Shown here: positions 7,738 to 16,997 of the stretch, piece by piece
Position numbering within the stretch: position 1 is the first letter of the stretch
Layout: each line of letters begins with the position of its first letter
Source of the DNA: Streptosporangium brasiliense
GTDB lineage: Bacteria; Actinomycetota; Actinomycetes; Streptosporangiales; Streptosporangiaceae
DNA: 64,000 bases
Direction of reading: 5' to 3'
Assembly (NCBI RefSeq): GCF_030811595.1
Contig: NZ_JAUSRB010000001.1
Span: forward strand, 806,001 to 870,000
The notes under the pieces: model-generated
Told to the model about the DNA's origin: nothing
The model's database searches: none
What the model saw: only the letters and a program-made list of their open reading frames with translations
Translations under genes and position numbers: made by a program

Positions 7738-8682
7738 ATGTCCGAGATCACACTCAACTACGCCGGCCCCGTCGACCTCGACGCCTACGGCCGCTACCGG
7801 CCGGGCGACCGGCCCGGCCCCCGCTACCCCTTCCAGGGGCGGATCACCGCCGACGGCGCCGGCGAGTTCCCCGCCGAGCCGGGCCGCTACCACCTCTACG
7901 TCGCGGCGGTCTGTCCCTACGCGCAGCGCGCGGTGATCGTGCGCTCGCTCAAGGGACTGCAGGACGTGATCTCGCTGTCCTACGTGGACGACGAGCGTGA
8001 CGGGCGCGGCTGGGCCTTCCGCGAGCGGCGCGGGGCCGACCCGGTGAACGGCTTCACCACGCTCCGCGAGGCGTACGAGGCGACCGAGCCGGGCTTCGAC
8101 GGCCACGTCTCGGTGCCGGTGCTGTGGGACAGGGCGGGCGGGCGGATCGTCAGCAACGACTTCCCCGACATCACGATCGACCTGGGCACCCGGTTCGGCG
8201 GCGACCCGGAGATCGACCTCTACCCCGAGGAGCTCCGGCCGGACATCGACGCGCTCAACGCCAGGATCTACGAGTACGCCAACACCGCGGCGGGCCGCGT
8301 CGCCTCGGCCGCCGGCGAGACGGAGTACGGCCAGGCACGTCAGGCCGTGATCTCCTTCCTGGAGGAGCTCGACGCCCGGCTCGCCGACCGCAGGTTCCTG
8401 TTCGGCTCCGGGATCACCGAGGCGGACGTGCGGCTCTGGCCGACGCTGCTCCGCTTCGACCTCGCCGACAACCCCTCCGCCAGGATCAGCGAGCGCCCGC
8501 TGACCGCCTTCCCGAATCTGTGGGCCTACGCCCGGGACCTCTACCGGCACCCCGCCTTCCGTGACAGCACCGACTTCTCCGCGATCACCTCCCCGGCCGC
8601 CACGGAGACCGACCCCTGGCGGATCCCGGTCGAGCCGCTCCACGCCGACTGGGACGAGCCGCACCGCAGAGCCGCCGTATGA
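7738..8682 (+). CDS. glutathionyl-hydroquinone reductase-like (ECM4/YqjG) GST-family protein
   Basis: 314 residues: an N-terminal thioredoxin-fold domain with catalytic-type CPYA (C59) after RYHLYVAAV, and a C-terminal all-alpha GST domain (GITEADVRLWPTLLRFD). ECM4/YqjG enzymes reductively remove glutathione from S-glutathionyl-hydroquinones; their usual motif is CPWA, so the Tyr is a variation. Actinomycetes normally use mycothiol rather than glutathione, so the thiol partner is unclear. As first gene behind the SAM riboswitch it probably takes part in releasing sulfur from, or modifying, an imported organosulfur compound; this is inference. GGGAG precedes the ATG. Confidence 0.85.
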   Translation: MSEITLNYAGPVDLDAYGRYRPGDRPGPRYPFQGRITADGAGEFPAEPGRYHLYVAAVCPYAQRAVIVRSLKGLQDVISLSYVDDERDGRGWAFRERRGADPVNGFTTLREAYEATEPGFDGHVSVPVLWDRAGGRIVSNDFPDITIDLGTRFGGDPEIDLYPEELRPDIDALNARIYEYANTAAGRVASAAGETEYGQARQAVISFLEELDARLADRRFLFGSGITEADVRLWPTLLRFDLADNPSARISERPLTAFPNLWAYARDLYRHPAFRDSTDFSAITSPAATETDPWRIPVEPLHADWDEPHRRAAV

Positions 8683-8728
8683 GCCCCGCGAGCGCCGCGA
8701 CCCCCGTGCGGCCGGGCGAGGAGATCGC

Positions 8729-10483
8729 ATGAGCGCCTCCGTCGCCGTCGTCGGCGCCGGGCCGACCGGGACCTGCCTGGTGGAGCGGATCTGCGCCAAC
8801 GCGGCCGACCTGCTCGACTGGCCGTCGCTGGACGTCCACGTGATCGACCCCTACCCCCCGGGCGGCGGACGGGTCTGGCGCAGGGAGCAGCCCGAGCTGC
8901 TCTGGATGAACTCCACCGCCGCCGACGTGACGCTGTTCACCGACGCGTCGGTCCAGTGCCGGGGCCCGATCCGCCCCGGCCCCTCGCTGGCCCAGTGGCT
9001 CGGCGGCGACCCCGGCAGGTTCGCCTCCCGGCCCGTCCAGAACGCCTACCTGTCCCACGTCTTCCAGCAGGCGGTCGACACCGCTCCACGCGGCGTCCGG
9101 GTGCACGTCCACGCGGCCCGCGCGCTGGACCTCACCGACGTCCCCGGCGGGCAGGTCGTGACGCTGGAGGGCGGCCGGACGATCGAGGTGGACGCGGTGA
9201 TCCTGGCGCAGGGGCACGGCGACGTGATCCCGACCAGGCAGGAGCGGGCACTGGCGGAGACGGCCGCGGGCAGCGGGCTGCACTACCTGCCCACCGGCTA
9301 CGCCGCCGACCTCGACCTGGACCGGGTGCCCGGGGGCGAGCCGGTGATCGTCCGGGGCATGGGGCTGGCCTTCGTCGACCTGATGGTGCTGCTCACCTCG
9401 GGCCGGGGCGGCCGGTTCGTCCGCGAGTACGACGGGGAGCTCGTCTACCTGCCCAGCGGGCGGGAGCCGCTGCTCCAGGTGGGCTCGCGCCGCGGCGTGC
9501 CGTACCACTCGAAGACCGGATACCCCTTCCGCGGCGCCCGCCCGCCGGTGCCGCGCTTCCTCACCGCGCAGGCGCTCGGCGAGGGGCCGTGGAACTTCCG
9601 CAGGGACGTGTGGCCGCTGGCCGCCAAGGAGCTGGGCCACGCCTACTACCACGAGCTGCTCACCGCCCACCCGGAGCGGGCCCGGACGGGCTGGGCGGAG
9701 TTCGAGGAGGCGTACGCGGCCGAGGAGTGGCGCAGTCCCGGGATGCGCGCGCTGATCCGCAGGGCCGTACCCCGGCATCTGGACCGGCTGGACTTCGACC
9801 GGCTGGACCGGCCGCTGGAGCGGATGCGGTTCGGCGATCCGGCGGGGCTGCGCAGGTGGATGCACGGCTACCTGGGAGCGGACCTGGAGCGGCGCTCCGA
9901 CCCCGCGCACAGCGCCGACCACGCCATGATCCTCGGGCTGCTGTCCGTCTACGGCGTCCTGGCCGAGCTGGGCGTCTCCGACCCCTGGTTCCACGGCTTC
10001 TTCAGCTACGTCGCCAGCGGTCCGCCCGGCCCCCGGCTGGAGGAGCTGCGGGCGCTGGCCAGGGCCGGCGTGGTCACCTTCCTCGGCGCGGACCTGAAGG
10101 TGGAGCACCGTGACCGGCGGTGGCAGGCGCACAGCCCCACCGTCCCCGGCACGGTGGCGGCCCGGACCCTGATCGAGGCCCGGCTGCCCGCGCCCAGCGT
10201 GAGCCGGGCCACCGACCCGCTGATCTCCGCGCTCCGCGACCGGGGCGAGATCGACGAGGACTCCGGGCTGCTGAAGGTACGGCCCGCCGACCGCCGCCTG
10301 CTCGACCGCTCCGACACCCCCCACCCCCGCAGGTTCGCCTTCGGCCCCTGGGTCGTGGGCGGCAGGGCCACCGGCGGGTTCGCCCGGCCCGGCCTCAACG
10401 CCCCGCTCTTCCGGCACGCCGACGCCCTCGCCCGGATCGTGCTGTCCGAGGCCGTCACCACCCAGATCCGACACGTCGCCTGA
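8729..10483 (+). CDS. FAD/NAD(P)-binding protein (NAD_binding_9 type)
   Basis: 584 residues from ATG 8729 (GAGGAG five bases upstream); 46 bases after the previous gene. The N-terminus is a Rossmann dinucleotide-binding motif VAVVGAGPTGTCLVER, followed by a PPGGGRVWR segment and a long region ending in a second nucleotide-binding zone and WVVGGRATGGFARPGLNAP. This matches the FAD-NAD(P)-binding family found in actinobacteria and near monooxygenases. The likely role is flavin-dependent oxidation or reduction of the imported substrate. No transmembrane segment or signal peptide is seen. Confidence 0.85.
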   Translation: MSASVAVVGAGPTGTCLVERICANAADLLDWPSLDVHVIDPYPPGGGRVWRREQPELLWMNSTAADVTLFTDASVQCRGPIRPGPSLAQWLGGDPGRFASRPVQNAYLSHVFQQAVDTAPRGVRVHVHAARALDLTDVPGGQVVTLEGGRTIEVDAVILAQGHGDVIPTRQERALAETAAGSGLHYLPTGYAADLDLDRVPGGEPVIVRGMGLAFVDLMVLLTSGRGGRFVREYDGELVYLPSGREPLLQVGSRRGVPYHSKTGYPFRGARPPVPRFLTAQALGEGPWNFRRDVWPLAAKELGHAYYHELLTAHPERARTGWAEFEEAYAAEEWRSPGMRALIRRAVPRHLDRLDFDRLDRPLERMRFGDPAGLRRWMHGYLGADLERRSDPAHSADHAMILGLLSVYGVLAELGVSDPWFHGFFSYVASGPPGPRLEELRALARAGVVTFLGADLKVEHRDRRWQAHSPTVPGTVAARTLIEARLPAPSVSRATDPLISALRDRGEIDEDSGLLKVRPADRRLLDRSDTPHPRRFAFGPWVVGGRATGGFARPGLNAPLFRHADALARIVLSEAVTTQIRHVA

Positions 10484-10534
10484 GCTGTCTGCCGCCCGAG
10501 CTGCCTGTCGCCTGAGCTGTAAGGAGAGAAGAAC

Positions 10535-12160
10535 GTGAAAGTCCGATGGGGCGCCCTGACGCTGACCGCGGTGCTGGCGCTCGCGGCGTGCGGGGCCGAG
10601 ACGGAGGCCCCGACAGCCGCGGCCGGCGGCGGGGGCGGCGGGTCGCTGGTGTGGGCGGTGGAGACGCAGCCCATCACGTTCAACCCCCAGCTGTGGGGCC
10701 AGAACAAGGCCCGCCTGCTGGTGCACAACCAGTTCGACTCGCTGGTCGCCCGGGGCAAGGACGGCGAGTTCCTGCCGTGGCTGGCCAAGTCCTGGGAGGT
10801 CTCCAAGGACGGCCTGACCTACACCCTCCACCTCCGCGACGACGTCACCTTCCACGACGGGGAGAAGTTCGACGCCGCGTCGGTGAAGGCCAACTTCGAC
10901 CAGTTCCTGGCACCGGGCTACAACCCGGCGGTCGCCGCCGTCCAGCTCCGTAACTTCGGCAGGGCCGAGGTGGCCGGCCCGCACACCCTGAAGATCACAC
11001 TGAAGGCGCCGGACGGACTGTTCCTGGACTTCCTGTCCTCGCCGTACGCCGGCCAGATCTCCCCGAAGTCGCTGAGGAACGCCAAGGACCTCAAGGCCGG
11101 CGGGGTCGACGTCGTCGGCACCGGGCCGTTCGTCCTCGACCGGTTCACCCCGGGACAGGAGGTCCACTACAAGCGCAACCCCGACTACGGCTGGCCGCCC
11201 GCCGGCTCGGCCCACCAGGGGCCGGCGCACCTGGCGGAGGTGACCTACCGCTTCCTGCCCGAGGCCGCCGTCCGGGTCGGCGCGCTCACCTCGGGCCAGG
11301 TCCAGGTGATCGAGGGCGTGCCCGCCACGGAGATCGCCCTGATCAAGGGCGACCCCCGGTTGAAGCTGGAGACCAGCCTCAACTCCGGCAGCGCGTTCTC
11401 CTACTACTTCAACCAGTCGCACCCACCCTTCGACGACAAACGGGTGCGCGAGGCCTTCCGGGACGCCGTCGACGTCGACGCCGTCCTCAACTCGGTCTAC
11501 CAGGGCACGGCGGAACGGGCCTGGAGCATCATCGGCCAGGGCAGCCCGCAGCTCTACGACGCCTCACTGGAGAACACCTTCGGCAACGACCCGCAGCGGG
11601 CGGCCAGGCTGCTCGACGAGGCGGGCTGGGACAAGCGCGACGCCGAGGGTTACCGGGTCAAGGACGGCAGGCGGCTGACCGTGCGGGCCGTCAACTCCGC
11701 CCCGTTTGTCCGCGACCGCCGCGACATCCTCGCCCAGGCGATCCAGGCGGCGGTCAAGCAGAGCGCCGGCATCGACTTCCAGGTCAAGCTGGTCGACCAG
11801 GGCACCGCGCAGAAGGCCTACGACGACAACCAATATGACGTCTTCGAGAACTCGCGCGGCGACACCGACGCCGGGGCCGCGCTCAACCTGATCCTCCCCA
11901 AGGGCGCCGCGATCAACCGGACCCACTTCGCGGACGCCGGCCTGGACAGGTTGCTCACCGAGGCGTCGGCCAGCTCCGACGCCGCCGAGCGCAAGGAGCT
12001 CTACGCCAAGGTGCAGAAGCTCGTCGCCGACGAGGCCCTGCTCCTGCCGCTCTACGTGCCGGCCGACCAGATCGCCTACAGCGCCTCCGTAACCGGGCTC
12101 ACCTTCGAACCGGTCTCCGGCACCCCCAACAGTGCTTATGACATCCGGACAGGGACATGA
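10535..12160 (+). CDS. ABC importer substrate-binding lipoprotein (peptide/nickel family)
   Basis: 541 residues from a GTG preceded by AAGGAGAG. A lipoprotein signal peptide ends in LAAC with the lipidated cysteine at C19, followed by a Gly-rich linker. The mature protein has the SBP_bac_5 pattern (NPQLWGQNKARLLVHNQFDS, WLAKSWEVSKDGLTYTLHLR, DVTFHDG). It should bind the substrate outside the membrane and deliver it to the two permeases that follow. Peptides are the commonest ligands of this family, but the riboswitch context suggests a sulfur-containing molecule. Its stop overlaps the permease start (ATGA). Confidence 0.93.
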   Translation: MKVRWGALTLTAVLALAACGAETEAPTAAAGGGGGGSLVWAVETQPITFNPQLWGQNKARLLVHNQFDSLVARGKDGEFLPWLAKSWEVSKDGLTYTLHLRDDVTFHDGEKFDAASVKANFDQFLAPGYNPAVAAVQLRNFGRAEVAGPHTLKITLKAPDGLFLDFLSSPYAGQISPKSLRNAKDLKAGGVDVVGTGPFVLDRFTPGQEVHYKRNPDYGWPPAGSAHQGPAHLAEVTYRFLPEAAVRVGALTSGQVQVIEGVPATEIALIKGDPRLKLETSLNSGSAFSYYFNQSHPPFDDKRVREAFRDAVDVDAVLNSVYQGTAERAWSIIGQGSPQLYDASLENTFGNDPQRAARLLDEAGWDKRDAEGYRVKDGRRLTVRAVNSAPFVRDRRDILAQAIQAAVKQSAGIDFQVKLVDQGTAQKAYDDNQYDVFENSRGDTDAGAALNLILPKGAAINRTHFADAGLDRLLTEASASSDAAERKELYAKVQKLVADEALLLPLYVPADQIAYSASVTGLTFEPVSGTPNSAYDIRTGT

Positions 12161-13128
12161 GCACCCTCACACTCACCCGGCGGCGGGGGCTGGCCGCCGC
12201 CGGGTGGCTGGGCCCGGTGGCCCGGCGGCTCGGATCCGGCGTGGCCGTGCTCTGGGCCGCCGCCACCGCGGCCTACGTCGCGCTGCTGCTCGCCCCGGGC
12301 GACACCGTGGACGTCCTCATCGGCGACGGTCTCGACACCCCCGAGCGGAGGGCGCAGATCATCGCCGAATGGGGGCTGGACCGCTCGGCCCTGCAGCAGT
12401 ACGGCGACTATCTGATCCGGCTGCTCCAGGGCGACCTCGGCCACTCCTACATCCTGCAGCGCGGCGTCGGCGACGTCCTGTCCTCGCAGATCGGGCCGAC
12501 CGTGAGGCTCGCCCTCGCCGCGGCGGTCTTCGGGGTGGCGCTGGCCCTGGTGCTGGCGCTGGTCACCGCGGGCCGCAGGTCCTGGACCAACGGCCTGGCC
12601 GGGCTGTCGGAGCTGGTGGCGGTCTCGGTGCCGCCGTTCCTGATCGGGATCCTGCTGCTGGCCGTCTTCTCCTTCAGCCTCGGCTGGTTCCCGGTCTCCG
12701 GTGACCGGGGCTCCGCCGCGCTCGTGCTGCCGGCCGCCGCGCTGGGACTGCAGATCGCCGGAGTGCTCGGCCAGGTGCTGCGCGAAGGTCTCGAACGGGC
12801 GCTGGAGGAGCCGTTCGCGGTGACCGCGCGCTCGCGCGGCATCACCGAGTGGCGCCTCGTCACCCGCCACGCCCTGCGGCACGCCCTGCTCCCGGCCGTC
12901 ACCCTCACCGGATGGTTCACCGGCGTCCTGCTCGGCGGCGCGATCGTCGTCGAGGCCGTGTTCGGCCGCCCCGGCCTCGGCCAGGTCACCGTCTCGGCGG
13001 TGACCGGCAAGGACATGCCCGTGGTGATGGCGATCGTGCTGCTGTCGGCCCTGGTCTACGTGACGGTCAGCACGGTCGTCGACCTCGCCTACCTGGCGAT
13101 CGACCCCCGCCTGAGGAGGAGCCGATGA
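12157..13128 (+). CDS. ABC importer permease 1 (DppB-type)
   Basis: 323 residues with six predicted membrane helices and the EAA-like loop near RALEEPFAVTARSRGITEW followed by HALRHALLP, the contact site for the ATPase. The N-terminal part has the DppB-family pattern of one helix then a periplasmic segment (LIGDGLDTPERRAQIIAEWGL). Start overlaps the preceding stop; its own stop overlaps the ATG of a 44-codon ORF. Confidence 0.93.
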   Translation: MSTLTLTRRRGLAAAGWLGPVARRLGSGVAVLWAAATAAYVALLLAPGDTVDVLIGDGLDTPERRAQIIAEWGLDRSALQQYGDYLIRLLQGDLGHSYILQRGVGDVLSSQIGPTVRLALAAAVFGVALALVLALVTAGRRSWTNGLAGLSELVAVSVPPFLIGILLLAVFSFSLGWFPVSGDRGSAALVLPAAALGLQIAGVLGQVLREGLERALEEPFAVTARSRGITEWRLVTRHALRHALLPAVTLTGWFTGVLLGGAIVVEAVFGRPGLGQVTVSAVTGKDMPVVMAIVLLSALVYVTVSTVVDLAYLAIDPRLRRSR

Positions 13129-13259
13129 TCAGGACCGTTCCCCGCCCGGAGGTGCCGGCGGCGAGGGTCGCCGCCGAGGAGGTGCCGGTGGTGAGGGTCG
13201 CCCCCTCACCGGAGGAGCCGACGATCAAAACTGTTCTCCGTCCGGGGAGGGGCCGATGA
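13125..13259 (+). CDS. 44-residue bridging ORF between permease genes
   Basis: An ATG at 13125 overlaps the upstream permease stop (ATGA), and this ORF's TGA overlaps the ATG of the next permease (ATGA at 13256). The peptide begins MIRTVPRPEVPAARVAAEEV and ends PTIKTVLRPGRGR; it is repetitive, Pro/Val/Arg/Glu-rich and not membrane-like. Its start (gatcaggaccgttcc) and end (gatcaaaactgttctcc) resemble each other, suggesting it arose by duplication of the upstream junction. It may be only a translational coupling device keeping ribosomes on the message across a 127-base gap. Expression as a stable peptide is unproven. Confidence 0.45.
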   Translation: MIRTVPRPEVPAARVAAEEVPVVRVAPSPEEPTIKTVLRPGRGR

Positions 13260-14125
13260 CGACGGTCACCCAGGCGCCGCCGGTCACGGCCGTCGCTCCC
13301 GCCCGGACCGGGCGCCGGTACGGCCTGCGCCCCCGGCTGGTCGTCCCGCTGCTGTTCCTGGCCACCGTCGCGGTCGCCGCCCTGGTCCCGGACCTGCTGA
13401 GCGGGGTGGACCCGCTGACCGCCGACCCGCTGCACGCCCTCGCCGGGCCGGACGCCGGGCACTGGTTCGGTACCGACCACCTCGGCCGGGACGTGCTGTC
13501 CCGGATCGTCCACGGCGCCGGGCACTCGCTGGGCATCGGCGCGGCCGCGATCCTGTTCGCCGCCGGGACCGGCACCGTCCTGGGCATGCTGGCCGGGCTC
13601 TCCCCCCGATACCTCGACGAGCTGCTCAGCCGCCTGTTCGACGTGCTGGCCACCTTCCCCGAGCTGCTGCTCGCCCTGCTGGTCATCGCGGTCACCGGCC
13701 CCGGGACCGGCAACGTCGTCCTCGCGATCGGCCTGGCCCAGGTCCCCAACTACGCCCGTGTGATCCGGGCCCAGACCTTCGTCGTCCGCCGGTCCGGCTA
13801 CGTCGAGCAGGCGGTCACCTTCGGCCTGCCCCGGCCGGTCCTGGTCCTGCGTCACGTGCTGCCCAACGTCCTGGGCCCGCTCCCGGTGCTCGCCACGATC
13901 GGCATGGGCACCGCCGTCATCGCCACCTCGGGTCTCAGCTTCCTCGGCATGGGGCCGCAGCCGCCGAGTCCCGAATGGGGCTCGATGCTGTCGGAGGCCC
14001 GTAACTACCTGCGCGTCGCCTGGTGGACGGCGCTCTTCCCCGGCCTCGCCGTCACGCTGACCGTCATCAGCCTGACCCTGGTCGGGCGCAGTCTCCAGCG
14101 CCGTTTCGAAGGGAGAGACCGATGA
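13256..14125 (+). CDS. ABC importer permease 2 (DppC-type)
   Basis: 289 residues. After a short cytoplasmic N-terminus and first helix it shows the DppC-type HWFGTDHLGRDVLSRIVHGA segment, then five more helices and the EAA-like region EQAVTFGLPRPVLVLRHVLP. GGGGAGG lies upstream of its ATG. The stop overlaps the start of the ATPase gene. Confidence 0.93.
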   Translation: MTTVTQAPPVTAVAPARTGRRYGLRPRLVVPLLFLATVAVAALVPDLLSGVDPLTADPLHALAGPDAGHWFGTDHLGRDVLSRIVHGAGHSLGIGAAAILFAAGTGTVLGMLAGLSPRYLDELLSRLFDVLATFPELLLALLVIAVTGPGTGNVVLAIGLAQVPNYARVIRAQTFVVRRSGYVEQAVTFGLPRPVLVLRHVLPNVLGPLPVLATIGMGTAVIATSGLSFLGMGPQPPSPEWGSMLSEARNYLRVAWWTALFPGLAVTLTVISLTLVGRSLQRRFEGRDR

Positions 14126-15732
14126 GCCTCATCGAGGTGGAGGACCTGAGGGCCGGCTTCCCCTCCTCCGGGGTGGAGGCCGTGCGCGGGGTGAGCCTGT
14201 CGATCGCGGCGGGCGAGTGCGTGGCGATCGTCGGGGAGTCGGGCTCGGGCAAGAGTGTCACGGCCAGGACCCTGGTGGGGCTGACCGGTCCCGGCGGGAA
14301 GGTGACGGCCGGGAAGTTCACCGTGAACGGCAGGGACGCGCTCCGGTTCGGGGCGCGGGACTGGCGGCGGCTGCGCGGCCGGTTCGCCGGGCTGGTGCTA
14401 CAGGACGCGCTCGTCTCGCTCGACCCGCTCCGCACGGTCGGCGACGAGATCGCCGAGGTGCTCGCCACCCATGACGTGGTGCCGCGCGCGGGCCGTACGG
14501 CGAAGGCGATCGAGCTTCTCGACGCCGTCGGGGTGCCGGAACCGGAGCTGCGTGCCCGCCAGTACGCCCACCAGCTCTCCGGCGGGCTGCGCCAGCGGGC
14601 CCTCATCGCCTCGGCCATCGCCGCCGATCCGCCGTTGATCATCGCCGACGAGCCGACGACCGCGCTCGACGTCACCGTGCAGGCCCAGATCCTGCGCCTG
14701 CTCGCCGCCCGCAAGGCCACGGGCACCGCGCTGCTCATGATCAGTCATGACCTGGCCGTGGTCTCCTCCATCGCCGACCGGGTGCTGGTCATGAAGGACG
14801 GCGTGGTCGTCGAGGAGGGGCCGACCGCCCGGGTGCTGTCCGAGCCCGACCACGACTACACGGAGCTGCTGCTGGCCGCCGTCCCCTCGGCGGCCTCGCG
14901 CGGCACCCGTCTGGCCGCCGTCGCCGCCGGAGGCGTGGCGCTGCGCACCCCGCTGCCCGAGCGGACCGTGGATCACAGCTCGCCGGTGGTGGAGGTCTCG
15001 GGCCTGTCGGCCGCGTACGGCTCCCGCCGGGTGGTGGACGAGGTCTCCTTCGAGGTCCATCCCGGTGAGACCGTCGGCATCGTGGGGGAGTCGGGCTCGG
15101 GCAAGACGACCGTCGCCCGGCTCGTCCTGGGCCTGATGGCGCCCACCTCCGGCGAGGTCCGGCTGAACGGCGACCCCTGGTCGGCGGTCCCCGAGCGCAG
15201 GCGCCGCGCCCGCCGCTCCGGCATCCAGGTGATCTCGCAGAACCCGCTGGGCTCCTTCGACCCCCGCTACACCGTCGGCCGCCTGGTCGCCGAGCCTCTC
15301 GACGGGGCCGGCAGGGACCGCAGGGCCCGGGTGGCCGAGCTGCTGGAGCGCGTGGGCCTGCCGGCCGACATCGCCGGACGGCACCCCCGGCGGCTGTCCG
15401 GCGGGCAGCGCCAGCGGGTGGCCATCGCCAGGGCCCTGGCCCCCCGGCCCGACGTGCTCGTCTGCGACGAGCCGGTGTCGGCGCTGGACGTGTCGGTCCA
15501 GGCGCAGGTGCTCGACCTGCTCGCGGAGATCCAGGCGGCCGACGGGACCGCGCTGATCTTCATCTCCCACGACCTCGGGGTGGTCCACCACATCAGCGAC
15601 CGGGTGCTGGTCATGCGCGCGGGCCGGATCGTGGAGGAGGGGCACGTGGACGAGGTGTTCTTCATCCCCAAGCACCACTACACCCGGGAGCTGCTCGGCG
15701 CGGTGCCCAAACTGGTGCCGGCCGGAGCCTGA
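14122..15732 (+). CDS. ABC importer ATPase, two fused nucleotide-binding domains (DppD-DppF-type)
   Basis: 536 residues from ATG 14122 (GGGAGAG upstream). Domain 1 has Walker A GESGSGKS (38-45), signature LSGGLRQR and Walker B LIIADEPTTALD; domain 2 has GESGSGKTT (322-330), LSGGQRQR and VLVCDEPVSALD. Both carry an H-loop (MISHDLAVV, FISHDLGVV). The fusion supplies both ATPases of the importer, completing the operon. Its last 55 bases overlap the 3' end of the convergent MFS gene, where an 18-bp tandem repeat starts. Confidence 0.95.
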   Translation: MSLIEVEDLRAGFPSSGVEAVRGVSLSIAAGECVAIVGESGSGKSVTARTLVGLTGPGGKVTAGKFTVNGRDALRFGARDWRRLRGRFAGLVLQDALVSLDPLRTVGDEIAEVLATHDVVPRAGRTAKAIELLDAVGVPEPELRARQYAHQLSGGLRQRALIASAIAADPPLIIADEPTTALDVTVQAQILRLLAARKATGTALLMISHDLAVVSSIADRVLVMKDGVVVEEGPTARVLSEPDHDYTELLLAAVPSAASRGTRLAAVAAGGVALRTPLPERTVDHSSPVVEVSGLSAAYGSRRVVDEVSFEVHPGETVGIVGESGSGKTTVARLVLGLMAPTSGEVRLNGDPWSAVPERRRRARRSGIQVISQNPLGSFDPRYTVGRLVAEPLDGAGRDRRARVAELLERVGLPADIAGRHPRRLSGGQRQRVAIARALAPRPDVLVCDEPVSALDVSVQAQVLDLLAEIQAADGTALIFISHDLGVVHHISDRVLVMRAGRIVEEGHVDEVFFIPKHHYTRELLGAVPKLVPAGA

Positions 15733-16997
15733 CCGGACGGCGGGGCCTGACCGGACGGCGGGGCCTGACCGGGAGGCGGGGCCTGACCGGGAGGCTGGGC
15801 TCCGGCGGGTGCCCGGCCGAGCCGGCGGACGTCGGGCAGGGCGAGGACACCCAGGCAGGAGAGCGCGATCAGGGCCGCCGCGCCGTACAGGGTGGGGGCC
15901 GTCCCCGCCGCCGAGGACAGCGGTCCGGCCAGGGCCATGCCGAGCGGCATCAACCCCAGGGAGAGCATCCAGTCATAGGCGGACACCCGGGAGATCGCCT
16001 CGGCCGGGATGTGCTCCTGCACGGCCGTCTCCCAGAACGGCGCCATGAACGCCAGACCGCCGGTCATCAGCCCGTAGGCCGCCGCGACCGCGAGGGCGGG
16101 CGCCCCGGCGGCGAGTGTGACGAAGGGCAGCGCGCCGAGCGCGAGGGCGAGGTTGGCCGCCAGGAGGGGCCGGCGCGGTCTTGCCCGCAGCGCCAGCAGC
16201 GCCCCGCAGAGGGCGCCGACCGTGCCGCCCTGCACGATCGTCCCCCAGGCCAGCTCGCCGCCGAGGCCGGTGACGGCGATCAGCGGACCGATCGTGATCA
16301 GGACGCAGCGGCCCAGGTTCCACAGGGAGTGGCCGACGAGGTTCGTCCAGTACCACCGGTGGCGGCGCAGCTCGGCCCAGCCTTCGGCGAGCTGCCTGCC
16401 GAAGCGCTCATGCGGCACGGGCGGGACCGGCGCGAGCCGGAGGCGGCTCAGCAGCACGGCGCTGACCGCGAACGTCGCGGCGTCGAGGACCAGCGCCCAG
16501 CCGGGCCCGGCGGTCAGCGCGAGGGCGGTGGCGATCCCGGGGCCGAGCAGCGTGGAGCCTCGGTTGGCGATCGCCATGAGCGCGTTGGCCCGGGGCAGGT
16601 GCTCGGGGGCCACGGTGGCGGGCAGCAGGCCGGTCGTGGCGGGCAGGAAGAACGCCGACGCGGCGCCGGAGAGCGCGGCGAGCGCCGCCAGGTGGAGGGT
16701 ACCGACCGTGCCGGTGATCAGCCCGACGCCCATCACGGCGTGGGCGAGCCCCCGGACCAGGTCGGCGACCAGCATCACGCGCTGGCGGGGGAGCCGGTCG
16801 GCCCAGACGCCGCCGGGCAGCATCAGCGCCACCGTCGCCGTCGACTGGGCGGCCAGGACCAGGCCGAGGTCGGTGGCCGAGCCGGTCGCGGTGACGATCG
16901 CCAGGGCGAGGGCGACGGGGGTGACGGCGTCGCCGATGTGGGAGAGGGCCTGACCGCTCCAGAGCAGGCGGAAGCGCGGATCTCGTAAGGGGGTCAT
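15678..16997 (-). CDS. MFS transporter (multidrug efflux-like)
   Basis: 439 residues, about 12 hydrophobic helices, with LWSGQALSHIGDAVTPVALA at the N-terminus and GGVWADRLPRQRVML in the loop 2-3 position, typical of the MFS exporter group near Enterobactin/macrolide exporters. The C-terminal tail after about residue 395 is a repetitive Pro/Gly/Gln/Ala string encoded by an 18-bp array and overlapping the ABC ATPase gene antisense; the true functional end may lie before it. Divergent from a MarR-type regulator, which probably controls it. Confidence 0.88.
   Translation of the reverse strand: MTPLRDPRFRLLWSGQALSHIGDAVTPVALALAIVTATGSATDLGLVLAAQSTATVALMLPGGVWADRLPRQRVMLVADLVRGLAHAVMGVGLITGTVGTLHLAALAALSGAASAFFLPATTGLLPATVAPEHLPRANALMAIANRGSTLLGPGIATALALTAGPGWALVLDAATFAVSAVLLSRLRLAPVPPVPHERFGRQLAEGWAELRRHRWYWTNLVGHSLWNLGRCVLITIGPLIAVTGLGGELAWGTIVQGGTVGALCGALLALRARPRRPLLAANLALALGALPFVTLAAGAPALAVAAAYGLMTGGLAFMAPFWETAVQEHIPAEAISRVSAYDWMLSLGLMPLGMALAGPLSSAAGTAPTLYGAAALIALSCLGVLALPDVRRLGRAPAGAQPPGQAPPPGQAPPSGQAPPSGQAPAGTSLGTAPSSSRV
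15727..15798. repeat. 18-bp tandem array, four units
   Basis: Four contiguous 18-bp units; units 1-2 are identical (gcctgaccggacggcggg), units 3-4 differ at one to three positions. It spans the stop codon of the ABC ATPase and encodes the tail of the MFS protein on the other strand. Confidence 0.9.
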
